Source of the DNA: Marinobacter caseinilyticus
GTDB lineage: Bacteria > Pseudomonadota > Gammaproteobacteria > Pseudomonadales > Oleiphilaceae
NCBI RefSeq assembly: GCF_011074955.1
Contig: NZ_WUQJ01000006.1
Location: forward strand, 186,001 to 250,000
Direction: 5' to 3'
DNA length: 64,000 nucleotides
Shown: positions 1 through 9,029 of the stretch, piece by piece
Layout of the letters: every line of letters begins with the position of its first letter
Position numbering within the stretch: position 1 is the first letter of the stretch
Notes under the pieces: generated by a model
What the model saw: only the letters and a program-made list of their open reading frames with translations
Database searches by the model: none
Told to the model about the DNA's origin: nothing
Program-made: the position numbers and the translations under genes

Positions 1-714
1 TCCCACTACCAGTGCCTGGCCATTGCTCATCAACACATTGACCTGGCCACCCTCACTGGGGACAACCCGGACTTTCATAAGCTCCGACAGCTCCCGAAGC
101 TTTTCATCCCGCTTATCGAGCAGATCGTTTGGCTCTTGCCCCTGGGCGAGCCCTGGAGATTCTGAGATCGCCAGATTCAACTCGGCAATGCTTGAGAGTA
201 GCGCGTTAACGTCCGAGGTATTGGCCTCAATCTGTGCGTTCACCGATTGACGTTGCTGAACAAATTCTGAGTACAAAGACTGGAACCGATTGACCACGCC
301 CTGGGCCTCGCTGAGCACCAGTTGGCGCTGGGGTAATGCCGCAGGATCCTCTGCCGCACTTTGAATGCTGGCAAAAAAATTGTTCAGTGCATCGTTCAGT
401 CCGGTACGCTCGCCACCGAGCAGGTTGTCCAGACGGGTCAGTTCACGCTGCAGGGTGTCCTGCTCGTTAAACAGCGACGAATCCGTGCGCACTTGCTCGG
501 TGATAAATTCATTGGCGAGCCGCCGGATATCGGTAATAGTAACGCCCGAGCCAATGGTACCCGCCCCGGTTTGGCGGCCGGGCTGGGTTTCGAAAACCAC
601 TTCCTGGCGGCTATAGCCTGGCGTATTGGCATTGGTAATGTTGTTACCGGTGGTATTGAGGGCCGACTGATGACTCAAAACCCCTGTCAGGCCGATATTG
701 ATGAGACCCGCCAT
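1..714 (-). CDS. flgK: Flagellar hook-associated protein 1 FlgK, N-terminal part (cut by window edge)
   Basis: Encodes the N-terminal 238 residues of FlgK, the first hook-filament junction protein, exported by the flagellar type III apparatus. The start is an ATG at 714; the protein opens MAGLINIGLTGVLSHQSALN and has the rod/hook-family motif NNITNANTPGYSRQ near residues 24-37, the FlgK form of the ANNLANxxTxGF signature. The frame stays open to base 1, so the C-terminal half lies outside the window. It follows flgJ by 6 bases and is the last visible gene of the flgF-K unit. Identification is firm; only the length is unknown. Confidence 0.95.
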   Translation of the reverse strand, partial: MAGLINIGLTGVLSHQSALNTTGNNITNANTPGYSRQEVVFETQPGRQTGAGTIGSGVTITDIRRLANEFITEQVRTDSSLFNEQDTLQRELTRLDNLLGGERTGLNDALNNFFASIQSAAEDPAALPQRQLVLSEAQGVVNRFQSLYSEFVQQRQSVNAQIEANTSDVNALLSSIAELNLAISESPGLAQGQEPNDLLDKRDEKLRELSELMKVRVVPSEGGQVNVLMSNGQALVVG

Positions 715-720
715 AGCCGT

Positions 721-1728
721 TTACTCCCCAGAACCCTGGTTCAGTGAAAGAGAAGAATCTGTGCCGTTTTCAAACGCCTCACCGGCCAGGATGTGTCGAA
801 TTTTCGCGCCATACTCGGGATCTGTCGCGTACCCGGCGGCCTGCAACTCATCGGCAAAACGCGCTGGATCATCAGCTGATGCCAGTACGTCCCGATACCG
901 GGGGTTACTTTCAAGAAACGCGACGTAATCCCGGAAACTGGCCTCAAAGCTGGGGTAAGCCCGGAAGGCCGCGCGCTCACTCATGGCGACACCCTCTCGA
1001 TACTCGGTTGTTGCGATGTCCACAGACTCACCCTGCCAACGGCTATCCGACTTGATGCCAAACAGGTTAAAGCTGGGCGCGCCCTCACGGCTCTCGATCA
1101 TGTGTTTGCCCCAGCCAGTCTCGAGCGCAGCCTGGGCCACCATAAGGCGAGGATTCAGGCCGCTCTCATCGGCAATACGTTCAGCCACCGGTAGCAGTTG
1201 CCGAACAAACGCTGCGGGGGACTCAAACCGAACTGGTAGGTCGGCGCCGGCAGGTTCGGCTGCCGGAGATTGCATGACGCCAGCTTCAATCACCTGGTTA
1301 ACCTGGCGTAGTTGCTCCGGTAACTTTGGTGACAGGCTAGGCAGGCTGCGATCGTAATCGGCCAATTGGGCGCGATGCCCAGTTAGCTTCTCACCGGTTT
1401 CCGACATGCCGGGAATCTGACGACTGAGCTGTCGCACCAACGCTTCTGATAGCCCCAGACCTCGCTGCTGAGACATACTCAAGCTCAGTTGGCTATCAAA
1501 CATATCCTGATAGAATTCCGACTGACTGCTGTTCAGGTAGTTACCCTCAGCCAACACTTTATTGGCCGCGCGCATGGACTTCAGCATTTCCGAGACGAAC
1601 AAGCTTTCGAACTGTTTGGCCACTTGCTCCAGTGCCGATTTTTCATCCGTCCGCGCCTGAGCTTTCAGCGCGTTGAGACCGCTGAATTCGGTATAGACCT
1701 GGGCTTGCTGAAGACGGCTGTCCTGCAT
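721..1728 (-). CDS. flgJ: FlgJ, rod cap protein with peptidoglycan hydrolase domain
   Basis: Two-domain FlgJ of about 335 residues. The N-terminal rod-capping domain (about residues 15-110, with the segment QFESLFVSEMLKSMR) scaffolds rod assembly in the periplasm. The C-terminal glucosaminidase domain (about residues 170-325) contains VAQAALETGWGKHMI, the catalytic Glu region, and cuts peptidoglycan to let the rod through. A GTG lies one codon upstream at 1731, but the AGGTGA ribosome site is better spaced for the ATG at 1728. It sits 8 bases after flgI and 6 before flgK, so it is co-transcribed with them. The fused form is usual for beta- and gammaproteobacteria. Confidence 0.95.
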   Translation of the reverse strand: MQDSRLQQAQVYTEFSGLNALKAQARTDEKSALEQVAKQFESLFVSEMLKSMRAANKVLAEGNYLNSSQSEFYQDMFDSQLSLSMSQQRGLGLSEALVRQLSRQIPGMSETGEKLTGHRAQLADYDRSLPSLSPKLPEQLRQVNQVIEAGVMQSPAAEPAGADLPVRFESPAAFVRQLLPVAERIADESGLNPRLMVAQAALETGWGKHMIESREGAPSFNLFGIKSDSRWQGESVDIATTEYREGVAMSERAAFRAYPSFEASFRDYVAFLESNPRYRDVLASADDPARFADELQAAGYATDPEYGAKIRHILAGEAFENGTDSSLSLNQGSGE

Positions 1729-1736
1729 CACTTCAC

Positions 1737-2834
1737 CTATATCACAATCAGCTCGGCGCGCAGTGCGCCGGCCTGTTTGAGCGCTTCCAGCACCGCCATG
1801 ACATCACCGGGGGCGGCCCCTACCTGATTCACAGCCTGCACAATTTCATTGAGAGTAACGGCAGGCCCGAACTGGAACATTCTTGCCGGCTCTTCCGTCA
1901 CGGCAATTTGACTATTCGGCGTCACCACGGTGCCCCCATCGGTAAAGGGATTCGGTTGACTGACATCCAGATTTTCCTGAATGGTCACCGTCAAGTTGCC
2001 GTGGGTCACCGCGGCCGGGCTGACCCTGACGTTCTGACCGACGACAATGGTACCGGTGCGACTGTTAATGACGACTTTGGCGGCGTCCTCGGCGGGGTTG
2101 ACGTCCAGGTTCTCAAGAATCGAAAGAAAGCTCACCCGCTGTGAGGGATCACGAGGTGCTTTGACGGAGACCGACGTCGCATCATGCGCGTAAGCCATTC
2201 CTGCTCCGAGCGTTTCATTAATCACCTCAACCACACGGCGAGCGGTCGTAAAGTCAGGACGCAACAGATTAAAGGTAATGGTATCGCCCTGGGCGAACGG
2301 AGATATCACCTCCCGCTCAATGGTCGCGCCATTGGGAATACGTCCTACGCTGGGCACATTGACGGTGATTTTCGAGCCATCGGCACCGGCGGCACCGAAT
2401 CCACCCACGACAAGACTGCCCTGAGCCATCGCGTAAATCTTGCCATCGGCCCCCTTCAAAGGAGCCATAAGAAGGCTGCCGCCGCGAAGGCTGTCGGCAT
2501 TTCCGATTGACGAGACAGTGATATCCAAATCCTGTCCTGGCTTGGCAAACGGGGGTAAGCTGGCGTGAACTGTCACCGCCGCCACGTTGGCCAGATTGGG
2601 GTTGGTGCCTTCCGGGATGGTGACGCCAAATTTGGTCATCATGTTGCGAAAGGTCTGATTGGTAAACGGTGATTTGTCCCCGGTACCATCAAGCCCGACC
2701 ACCAGTCCGTAACCTACGAGCTGGTTGGAACGCACACCTTTCACGCGCGCCATGTCTTTCAGACGATCCGCCAGCACCGGCGCTGACAGCAACACCAATA
2801 CCAGCGCTGCAACACACCCGCGACGCAAATTCAT
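1737..2834 (-). CDS. flgI: Flagellar P-ring protein FlgI
   Basis: FlgI forms the periplasmic P-ring bushing around the rod in peptidoglycan. The ATG at 2834 shares ATGA with the stop codon of flgH, which argues for translational coupling; an in-frame ATG at 2846 is possible but would overlap flgH further. The precursor begins with a Sec signal peptide ([20 protein letters not shown], cleavage after VLA). The mature start [20 protein letters not shown] with [13 protein letters not shown] is diagnostic, and the C-terminal end [15 protein letters not shown] is typical. Length (365 residues) matches the family. Confidence 0.96.
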   Translation of the reverse strand: MNLRRGCVAALVLVLLSAPVLADRLKDMARVKGVRSNQLVGYGLVVGLDGTGDKSPFTNQTFRNMMTKFGVTIPEGTNPNLANVAAVTVHASLPPFAKPGQDLDITVSSIGNADSLRGGSLLMAPLKGADGKIYAMAQGSLVVGGFGAAGADGSKITVNVPSVGRIPNGATIEREVISPFAQGDTITFNLLRPDFTTARRVVEVINETLGAGMAYAHDATSVSVKAPRDPSQRVSFLSILENLDVNPAEDAAKVVINSRTGTIVVGQNVRVSPAAVTHGNLTVTIQENLDVSQPNPFTDGGTVVTPNSQIAVTEEPARMFQFGPAVTLNEIVQAVNQVGAAPGDVMAVLEALKQAGALRAELIVI

Positions 2835-3535
2835 AGCGGCCACCATTCACTGTTGAAGAACCGGGCCAGCCAGCCCATCTGGTTCGCTTGATCGAAGTCA
2901 CCCGTGCCGCCGTAAGAAATCCGGGCATCGGCAATGCGCGTGGACGCAATGGTGTTATTGGGGGTAATGTCTTCTGGCCGTACCATCCCGGTCAGGCGGA
3001 TGTATTCGTCGCCCGTGGTCAGTGACAACCATTTTTCACCTCGAATCCGCAACACACCGTTGGGCAGCACTTCGGTCACCGTCACGGTGATGCTGCCGGC
3101 CAGACTATTGCTTTGATCTGCTTCCGCCTGACCCTCAAAATCCCGCTCCAGGCTGAGATCAGTACCCAGATTCAAACCCGTGCGGCCCAAAATGCTGCCA
3201 TCACTAAAGGAGATGTCATTGTCCTTGGTGATGCTGCTGCCGGCATTTTTGCTGGCCTGGGTAGACTCCTGCAGCGTCACCATCAGGACATCCCCCACGT
3301 TGAGCGCAATGGTATCGCCGTACAGATTGTAGTTACGGCTGCTTTGATAGATCGAGCCGGAACTGGCATCTCGCTGCATCATGGCTTGCGCCCTGACCGG
3401 CGCGTACGCCGGATCGTCAGGCATGGCCCGCGGACGGCTGACGGCGGTGCAACCCTGCAGCAGCATCAACACCGCTGTTACACCAATCACCCATGCTGAC
3501 TGTCTGCGCAAGCCTGCCATCGCCATCACCCTCAT
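2831..3535 (-). CDS. flgH: Flagellar L-ring lipoprotein FlgH
   Basis: FlgH builds the L-ring in the outer membrane. The N-terminus is a lipoprotein signal with lipobox LQGC (Cys near residue 29), so the mature protein is lipidated. The segment [20 protein letters not shown] and the C-terminal run with [15 protein letters not shown] are characteristic of the family. Three closely spaced ATG codons (3535, 3526, 3520) could start it; the GAGG before them best serves the innermost, but the outer one is kept because the signal peptide is complete either way. It overlaps flgI by 4 bases and lies 21 bases after flgG. Confidence 0.95.
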   Translation of the reverse strand: MRVMAMAGLRRQSAWVIGVTAVLMLLQGCTAVSRPRAMPDDPAYAPVRAQAMMQRDASSGSIYQSSRNYNLYGDTIALNVGDVLMVTLQESTQASKNAGSSITKDNDISFSDGSILGRTGLNLGTDLSLERDFEGQAEADQSNSLAGSITVTVTEVLPNGVLRIRGEKWLSLTTGDEYIRLTGMVRPEDITPNNTIASTRIADARISYGGTGDFDQANQMGWLARFFNSEWWPL

Positions 3536-3556
3536 TCTGTTCGCGCTGCGCCCAGA

Positions 3557-4345
3557 TCAACCAATGTTATTGGTGATGAACTGCAGCATTTGATCGGTTG
3601 CCGAAACGACCTTGGAATTCATTTCGTAGGCCCGCTGGGTCGTAATCATGTTGACCAGCTCTTCGACCACTTGAACGTTGGAGGCCTCAGTGGCGCCCTG
3701 CTCGACGGTACCTAGACCGGCAATACCGGGCTCGCCCTCGGTGGGGTCACCGCTGGCATTGGTCTCGCGGTACAGATTGTTACCCATCGCCTGCAAGCCT
3801 TGCGGATTAACAAAATCCACCAGCGTGATGTTACCGAGGTTGACCGGTGCAGCCTGGTTGTTGACCACCGCTGACACCGTACCGTCTTTGCCGATCGTCA
3901 CCGTGGTGGCGTTCTCTGGCACATTAATGTTCGGCTCCAGCAGATAGCCATCCGGGTTCACAACATCGCCGTCCGAGTTCAGTTGAAACTGACCATCCCG
4001 GGTATAGGCGATCTCGCCGTCCGGCAATGACACCTGGAAAAAGCCGCGACCATTCACCGCCATATCCAAGGGCTGATCCGTTACCTGCAAGTTGCCCTGC
4101 GAGAATTGCTTGGCGGTTCCCACCACCCGGACACCGGTACCAAGCTGCAGGCCTGACGGTAACTCGGAGTTTTCGGTCGATAGCCCACCCGGTTGCCGTT
4201 TTACCTGGTACAGCAGGTCCTGAAACACCGCCCGATCTCGCTTGAAGCCGGTGGTATTGACGTTAGCCAGGTTGTTGGAAATGGTGGTCATGTTGGTGTC
4301 TTGAGCACTCAACCCGGTTTTGCTGACCCACAATGCTGGATGCAT
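3557..4345 (-). CDS. flgG: Distal rod protein FlgG
   Basis: FlgG (262 residues) polymerises to the distal rod. It has the N-terminal rod/hook signature TISNNLANVNTTGFKRDRAV (about residues 22-41) and the C-terminal coiled segment VQVVEELVNMITTQRAYEMN followed by TDQMLQFITNN, both typical of FlgG, and the length is exactly that of the family. A strong ribosome site (GAGGAGTAAGG) precedes the ATG. The 78-base gap to flgF carries an AT-centred inverted repeat but no evident promoter, so it should be read from the flgF promoter. Confidence 0.96.
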   Translation of the reverse strand: MHPALWVSKTGLSAQDTNMTTISNNLANVNTTGFKRDRAVFQDLLYQVKRQPGGLSTENSELPSGLQLGTGVRVVGTAKQFSQGNLQVTDQPLDMAVNGRGFFQVSLPDGEIAYTRDGQFQLNSDGDVVNPDGYLLEPNINVPENATTVTIGKDGTVSAVVNNQAAPVNLGNITLVDFVNPQGLQAMGNNLYRETNASGDPTEGEPGIAGLGTVEQGATEASNVQVVEELVNMITTQRAYEMNSKVVSATDQMLQFITNNIG

Positions 4346-4423
4346 ATCCTTACTCCTCGTTGAACCCCGTTGGCGGCGAAATTTTGCCGCTTTCAGCCAA
4401 AAGGCTCCGGTTTTCGTGTCTTA

Positions 4424-5176
4424 TTAGAGATTCTGCAACAGCCGTGCCGTAACCTCGGAATTCTCGTCCGCCGTCTGCATGATTTTCACCTGCATTTCGA
4501 ACTGACGGGACAGCTGCAAATTGGAAATCATTTCCTCGACCGCGTTCACGTTGGAGCTCTCCAGAAAGCCGGAGGTGATCCGTAGGTCCGCCTCCGCCGG
4601 CTCTGGGCCAACCAGTGCCTGGTCAGGCTTGCGCCGCATGAAGCCATCTTGCCCCTTTTCCAAGGCGCCCCTGGGCGGGTCAACCAGTTTGATGCGGTCA
4701 ATTTCCGCCAGCTGGCCGGCGGCTCCCCCAACAGGAACAATGGAGATGGTCCCGTCAGCTCCGATCAACACCTTGTCATAGGGTGGCAGTGCGACCGGGC
4801 CACCGTTGCCGAGCACCATTTCGCCTCCCGACGTTCGCAGCAGCCCGTTAACATCGATTTGAAGGCTGCCGGCGCGGGTAAAGACTTCTTCGCCATTGTC
4901 GTTCTGGATAGCCATCCAGCCATCACCGTTCATGGCAATATCGAGGTCGCGCCCGGTCTGGATCAGCGCACCCGATTTCATGTCAGTGCCGGGGCGCTCG
5001 GTCATGGCGTAGGCCCGGGTCGGAAAATGCTCTCCATAAACCGGCATACTGCGAGCTTGCGCAAAATCTCTTTTAAAACCCGTGGTGGTAACGTTGGCCA
5101 GATTATTGGCATGGGCCTGCTGAGCCAGCATGGTTTGCTTGGCGCCGGACATACCAATAAAGATCGACTTATCCAT
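4424..5176 (-). CDS. flgF: Proximal rod protein FlgF
   Basis: FlgF (250 residues) is a proximal rod subunit. It carries the rod signature AHANNLANVTTTGFKRDFAQ near residues 21-40, the TRAGSLQIDVNG and AMNGDGWMAIQNDNGEEVF segments shared by FlgF/FlgG, and the C-terminal VNAVEEMISNLQLSRQFEMQ. It is the first gene of a second flagellar transcription unit: a sigma-54 promoter lies about 40-60 bases upstream (5218-5234) and a ribosome site AGGAG precedes the ATG. Confidence 0.95.
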   Translation of the reverse strand: MDKSIFIGMSGAKQTMLAQQAHANNLANVTTTGFKRDFAQARSMPVYGEHFPTRAYAMTERPGTDMKSGALIQTGRDLDIAMNGDGWMAIQNDNGEEVFTRAGSLQIDVNGLLRTSGGEMVLGNGGPVALPPYDKVLIGADGTISIVPVGGAAGQLAEIDRIKLVDPPRGALEKGQDGFMRRKPDQALVGPEPAEADLRITSGFLESSNVNAVEEMISNLQLSRQFEMQVKIMQTADENSEVTARLLQNL

Positions 5177-5217
5177 AGGACAACTCCTGCCGGAATTTTG
5201 ACTGATAGCAGGGTTAA

Positions 5218-5234
5218 TGCAGGAGTCGTGCCAT
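5218..5234 (-). promoter_or_regulatory. Sigma-54 promoter of the flgF-flgK unit
   Basis: On the minus strand the sequence reads ATGGCACGACTCCTGCA. It matches the RpoN consensus TGGCACG-N4-TTGCW at all positions but one, with the exact GG-to-GC spacing. It lies 42 bases upstream of the flgF ATG in an otherwise non-coding gap. Polar-flagellated gammaproteobacteria drive rod genes with RpoN and FleQ/FleR, so this fits. Confidence 0.85.
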
Positions 5235-5296
5235 TGTGGACAAAAGCTTAATGAAGAACGTCAGGGGGATTGGGCGGCGTCAGGAGACACTGTCGC

Positions 5297-5329
5297 GAGC
5301 CCGGCCTGCTAAGGCCCGGGCCCGGGCTC
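5297..5329 (-). terminator. GC-rich hairpin after flgE (terminator or attenuator without U-tract)
   Basis: An inverted repeat (GAGCCCGG ... CCGGGCTC, further pairing inside) lies 25 bases after the flgE stop and upstream of the flgF promoter. It is not followed by a run of T on the minus strand, so it may only pause polymerase or protect the flgBCDE mRNA 3' end. Confidence 0.5.
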
Positions 5330-5353
5330 TTGATCTGGTGTCCTGCCACTTGA

Positions 5354-7210
5354 TTAACGGAGGTTGATGATGGTTTGCGTGACCGCATCCGAAGTTTCAA
5401 TGGTCTTTGCGTTGGCCTGGTAGTTCCGCTGGGCAATGATCAGGTTTACCAATTCCGCTGAGAGATCCACATTGGACTCTTCCACCGAACTGGCCTTGAT
5501 CGCCCCAAGGGTACCAGTGTCTGGGCGGCCAATAATGGGCTGGCCTGAATCAAAGGTTTCCACCCAAGTGGTCTCACCAACCGGCGCCAGTCCAGTGGTG
5601 TTGTTGAATGAGGCCAATGCGACCTGGCCCAGGGTTTGAGACTGGCCGTTGGTATAGCGGGCAAACAAAATGCCGGTGTCCGACACATCCAGCCCGGACA
5701 ACCGCCCGGTGGCAAAACCGTTCTGCCGCTGGTCATTGACGCCGAAATCACTACCAAACTGCGTGGTATCCTCCAGATTAATGACGAAGTTGGAGCTGGT
5801 CGGCGGATCTGGAATGGGGGTGACGCCGCCACTGCTGATCAACAAGGGACCTGACGAACCATTGGGATCACCATTGGAATCCAGCGGGGTCCAGTTTGAA
5901 ATCAAAACCTCGCCATTGGGGTTGCCATCAATACTCTCCAGCGTGCCGTCGGTATTAAACTGCAACTCGTAGCGAGCCGGTGACGGCCCGCCCGTGGGCA
6001 ACGGCGGATCCCCGACATCTTCACCGTCAATCTGAACGTACATCGCCCAGACACTGGCGCCACCGGTTACCGGCTCTTTTACGAAATACTGGGTAATCTC
6101 GTGAGGGTTACCCAGGCTGTCGTAGATTGTGGTCGACGTTGCGTGGTTATAGGTGCCCTGGTCGTTGGGATCAAACTGATTGGTTCTGAACGGTTGCGAA
6201 GACGAACCGGCCAGCAAATTGCCATCCGACGTCAGGGTGACATCACGGCCAAGGGTAATATTAACGCTGCCGACCTGAGTTTCCGTTACGATACCCGCGC
6301 CCGACTGGTAGGACACGGTCAGATCATTGCCCCGGCTTTCGACAATACGGAGATCGCCTGCGCCATCGATGGTGGCGCTTACGCTGTTCAATGGTGAGTT
6401 GTTCAGAGCATCTCGTAACCAGTCAATGGGATTGGGCTCACCCGCCGGAATATCAAAGTCCGTACCCTGGACGGTAACCGTTTCTCCCGCCTGCACTTCC
6501 GATGCGGCCAGCGTGTACTCCGTGCGCGCCGAGGCGCTGATATCATCTTGCTGGTTCAACAGATCTGCAGTTGCGCTGGCCTCACTGCCTGCCGGGACAG
6601 ACACGTTTCGAGTTGACCCATCAGAATAAGTGATAGTCAGCGTTTGAGCGGTTGTGGACGTCCCTACGGCCGGCTGTGCGGTCTGCACCCGAGTGCCGCT
6701 GACTTCCAGAACCCCTTCCCTGGAATCCAGGTTCAGCTCTGACTCGATGTTGGTCGTGCGCTGGGGTGCCAGATTGGCCGTATCGACCTGCAAGTCACCA
6801 CGAATACCGGAAAGATTGCCGTCATCGTCGGCCTGAAAGCCCTGAACGCGCATGTTCTGGTTATTGGTGACAAAACCGTCTTTGTCGATGCCAAACTGAC
6901 CGGCGCGGGAATAGCGCACCTCGCCACCGTTGTTCAGGACAAAGAAACCGTCGCCATTTATAGCCATATCCAGGCCGTTGTCAGTGAAGCTGATGTTACC
7001 CTGGGCGAAGCTCTGCTGGACGTCCTGCACCCGAACGCCGTCACCAATCGGGCTGGAGCCCGAACTGAGAAACCCGTTCGCGTAGAGATCCCCGAACTGA
7101 ACCCGGCTTCCTTTAAAACCAACCGTGCTCGCGTTTGCAATGTTGTTACCGGTGACATCCAGGTCAACCGATGCAGCGCGTAAACCGCTAAGTCCTGTAT
7201 TGAACGCCAT
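5354..7210 (-). CDS. flgE: Flagellar hook protein FlgE, long form
   Basis: FlgE is the hook subunit. At 618 residues it is much longer than the about 400 residues of enteric FlgE. The conserved ends are intact: MAFNTGLSGLRAASVDLDVT with NNIANASTVGFKGSRVQFGD (about residues 22-41), and the C-terminal VNLIIAQRNYQANAKTIETS. The extra length is in the surface-exposed middle (about residues 150-450), which is acidic and rich in Ser, Thr, Gly and Asp, as in other marine species. It follows flgD by 26 bases. Confidence 0.95.
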   Translation of the reverse strand: MAFNTGLSGLRAASVDLDVTGNNIANASTVGFKGSRVQFGDLYANGFLSSGSSPIGDGVRVQDVQQSFAQGNISFTDNGLDMAINGDGFFVLNNGGEVRYSRAGQFGIDKDGFVTNNQNMRVQGFQADDDGNLSGIRGDLQVDTANLAPQRTTNIESELNLDSREGVLEVSGTRVQTAQPAVGTSTTAQTLTITYSDGSTRNVSVPAGSEASATADLLNQQDDISASARTEYTLAASEVQAGETVTVQGTDFDIPAGEPNPIDWLRDALNNSPLNSVSATIDGAGDLRIVESRGNDLTVSYQSGAGIVTETQVGSVNITLGRDVTLTSDGNLLAGSSSQPFRTNQFDPNDQGTYNHATSTTIYDSLGNPHEITQYFVKEPVTGGASVWAMYVQIDGEDVGDPPLPTGGPSPARYELQFNTDGTLESIDGNPNGEVLISNWTPLDSNGDPNGSSGPLLISSGGVTPIPDPPTSSNFVINLEDTTQFGSDFGVNDQRQNGFATGRLSGLDVSDTGILFARYTNGQSQTLGQVALASFNNTTGLAPVGETTWVETFDSGQPIIGRPDTGTLGAIKASSVEESNVDLSAELVNLIIAQRNYQANAKTIETSDAVTQTIINLR

Positions 7211-7236
7211 ACCACACCTCGTCTTTTCTAACCTGG

Positions 7237-7911
7237 TTAGTTGATCTGCTGAACATCGGACAACCCGATTGAGCCCATGCCGGCAAGATTCAGCGTGATG
7301 CTGCCCTGTTTGCCGAGTGAAACGCTGTCGACATTGGCGCTGACCACCGTACCCAACTGTTCAGTGCCGCTCGGATAAGAGGCCTCGGCCACAATCTGAT
7401 AGGGTCCCGCCGGCATTGCCGCTCCGCTGCTGTTCTTACCGTCCCAGACAAAACTGGCCTGACCGGGCTGGCTTGCGCCCATATCGATCTGACGAATGCG
7501 TTCGCCCGCCTGATTAATGATTGAAACCCGGAGACTGGAGGTCGTGGATGGCACATTGACCGCGCCTTTGATCTCACCTGCAGCGCCCAGCAAACCACCC
7601 CCGGACGGCACCAGCACCGTGCGCCCCACCATGGCTGAAGCTTGCAGAGCCTGGGTAGAGCGAAACTGACCGACAACGTCGTCAACGCTGCCCGAGAGCG
7701 ACTGCATCTCCTCGAGTGAGCTGAACTGAGCCAACTGGGCGATGAAGTCACCGTTGTCCTGGGGTTCCAACGGATTCTGATTTTTAAGCTGGGCAATCAT
7801 CAGCTCCATGAACTCGTTTTTACCGAGCTCACCACTTTGACCAGCACCCTGGTCTTTGGTCCTGTACTGACTCAGAACATCCGATGCTGCGGTACCGTTC
7901 ACCGTACTCAT
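7237..7911 (-). CDS. flgD: Hook cap / hook assembly scaffold FlgD
   Basis: FlgD (224 residues) caps the growing hook and is discarded later. The N-terminal part has the family motif LMIAQLKNQNPLEPQDNGDF (about residues 32-51) followed by AQFSSLEEMQ. The C-terminal part (about residues 110-215) has the FlgD Ig-like fold with FVWDGKNSSGAAMPAGPYQI. It lies between flgC and flgE in the usual order with short gaps. Confidence 0.95.
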   Translation of the reverse strand: MSTVNGTAASDVLSQYRTKDQGAGQSGELGKNEFMELMIAQLKNQNPLEPQDNGDFIAQLAQFSSLEEMQSLSGSVDDVVGQFRSTQALQASAMVGRTVLVPSGGGLLGAAGEIKGAVNVPSTTSSLRVSIINQAGERIRQIDMGASQPGQASFVWDGKNSSGAAMPAGPYQIVAEASYPSGTEQLGTVVSANVDSVSLGKQGSITLNLAGMGSIGLSDVQQIN

Positions 7912-7932
7912 GGCAAATTCCTCAATGCGTGG

Positions 7933-8382
7933 TTACTGCTGCCCAAGGGTCAGGATGCGCTGCATCATCGACTTTGCGGTATTCATGACGTCAACGTTCA
8001 TTTGGAAACTGCGGGACGACGACATCATGTCCGCCATCTCTTCGACAACATTGACATTGGGGTAAAACACATAGCCGTCTTCATTGGCCGCCGGATGCTC
8101 GGGCTGGTAGCGCATCTGCAATTCCGCGTCGCTTTCCACAATGCCTTCAACCTGAACGCCGGTGCCTGAGCCGTCATTGCCACCAAAACTCAAACCGTTC
8201 TGGCCGGGGTTCATCATGCTTTGCTGTATCGCCGCGAACACTGGCTTTCGGGCACGGTAAGTTGTGTCCGTACTGGAGCTGGCAGTTTCAGCGTTGGCGA
8301 TGTTGGACGCGGTGGTATTCAGTCGCAACGACTGCGCCGTCATTCCAGAACCGGCAATATCAAAAATGCTACCGAGTGACAT
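7933..8382 (-). CDS. flgC: Proximal rod protein FlgC
   Basis: FlgC (149 residues) is a proximal rod subunit. It shows the rod signature LNTTASNIANAETASSSTDT near residues 21-40 and the C-terminal VNVVEEMADMMSSSRSFQMN plus MNTAKSMMQRILTLGQQ, which are typical. A ribosome site (AGGAG) precedes the ATG. It is 31 bases after flgB and 21 before flgD, in one transcription unit. Confidence 0.95.
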   Translation of the reverse strand: MSLGSIFDIAGSGMTAQSLRLNTTASNIANAETASSSTDTTYRARKPVFAAIQQSMMNPGQNGLSFGGNDGSGTGVQVEGIVESDAELQMRYQPEHPAANEDGYVFYPNVNVVEEMADMMSSSRSFQMNVDVMNTAKSMMQRILTLGQQ

Positions 8383-8413
8383 AGTAACTCTCCTGTCTCA
8401 TGCTACGACGGGC

Positions 8414-8809
8414 TTATTGGCCGGTCAGGGCTTTGGTCAACCCTGTAAATTTACTGTTCAAAAACTGAAAACTGGCCTGATAGTCCATGGCATTGCGCAT
8501 AAAACGGCTCTGCTCTTGCTGGGCATCGACCGTATTACCATCCAGTGAAGGTTGATGTGGCTGACGATAAAGCAGCTCACTGCCTTCAGTGCCCCCGCCC
8601 AGCCCCATATGACCCTCATGAGAGGTTTGCATCTGTAGGCCTTGCGAGGCCGTCGCCTGCTGCAACATGGCCTGAAAATCAATGTCACGCGCCTTAAAAC
8701 CCGGCGTATCGGCGTTGGCAAGATTATTGGCCTGAACTTCCGCTCGTTTAACACGAGCCTGCAGTGCCTGCTCGTGTATTCCTAATGCGCTGTCGAATGA
8801 GATTGCCAT
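8414..8809 (-). CDS. flgB: Proximal rod protein FlgB
   Basis: FlgB (131 residues) is the most proximal rod subunit. It has the signature QANNLANADTPGFKARDIDF near residues 26-45 and the C-terminal MRNAMDYQASFQFLNSKFTG expected of the family. It is the first gene of the flgBCDE unit, with a sigma-54 promoter about 70-90 bases upstream and a GGAGG ribosome site just before the ATG. Confidence 0.95.
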   Translation of the reverse strand: MAISFDSALGIHEQALQARVKRAEVQANNLANADTPGFKARDIDFQAMLQQATASQGLQMQTSHEGHMGLGGGTEGSELLYRQPHQPSLDGNTVDAQQEQSRFMRNAMDYQASFQFLNSKFTGLTKALTGQ

Positions 8810-8879
8810 GGAGGCCTCCGGACCGTTTGACTGGTTACCGGTCGATGGGTGCCGGCAAATGCGTCGTTAACAGTTCCAA

Positions 8880-8896
8880 AGCAACAGCAATGCCAG
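8880..8896 (-). promoter_or_regulatory. Sigma-54 promoter of flgBCDE
   Basis: The minus strand reads CTGGCATTGCTGTTGCT, which fits YTGGCACGRNNNTTGCW at all but two positions, and the essential GG and GC doublets are correctly spaced. It is the only such match in the gap upstream of flgB. RpoN control of flgBCDE is established in Pseudomonas-type polar flagella. Confidence 0.8.
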
Positions 8897-9029
8897 TTTT
8901 ACAGATTGGCGCCAAATGGCGCACGGGGCGGGATGGGCAATCCTGGATATCGATGGGAAGAGCAGAGAGAAAGCGGCAAACAGGTGAAAAGCGGCAATGG
9001 CTTTCCTCCCCGTGTGCAAACCCTGACGG

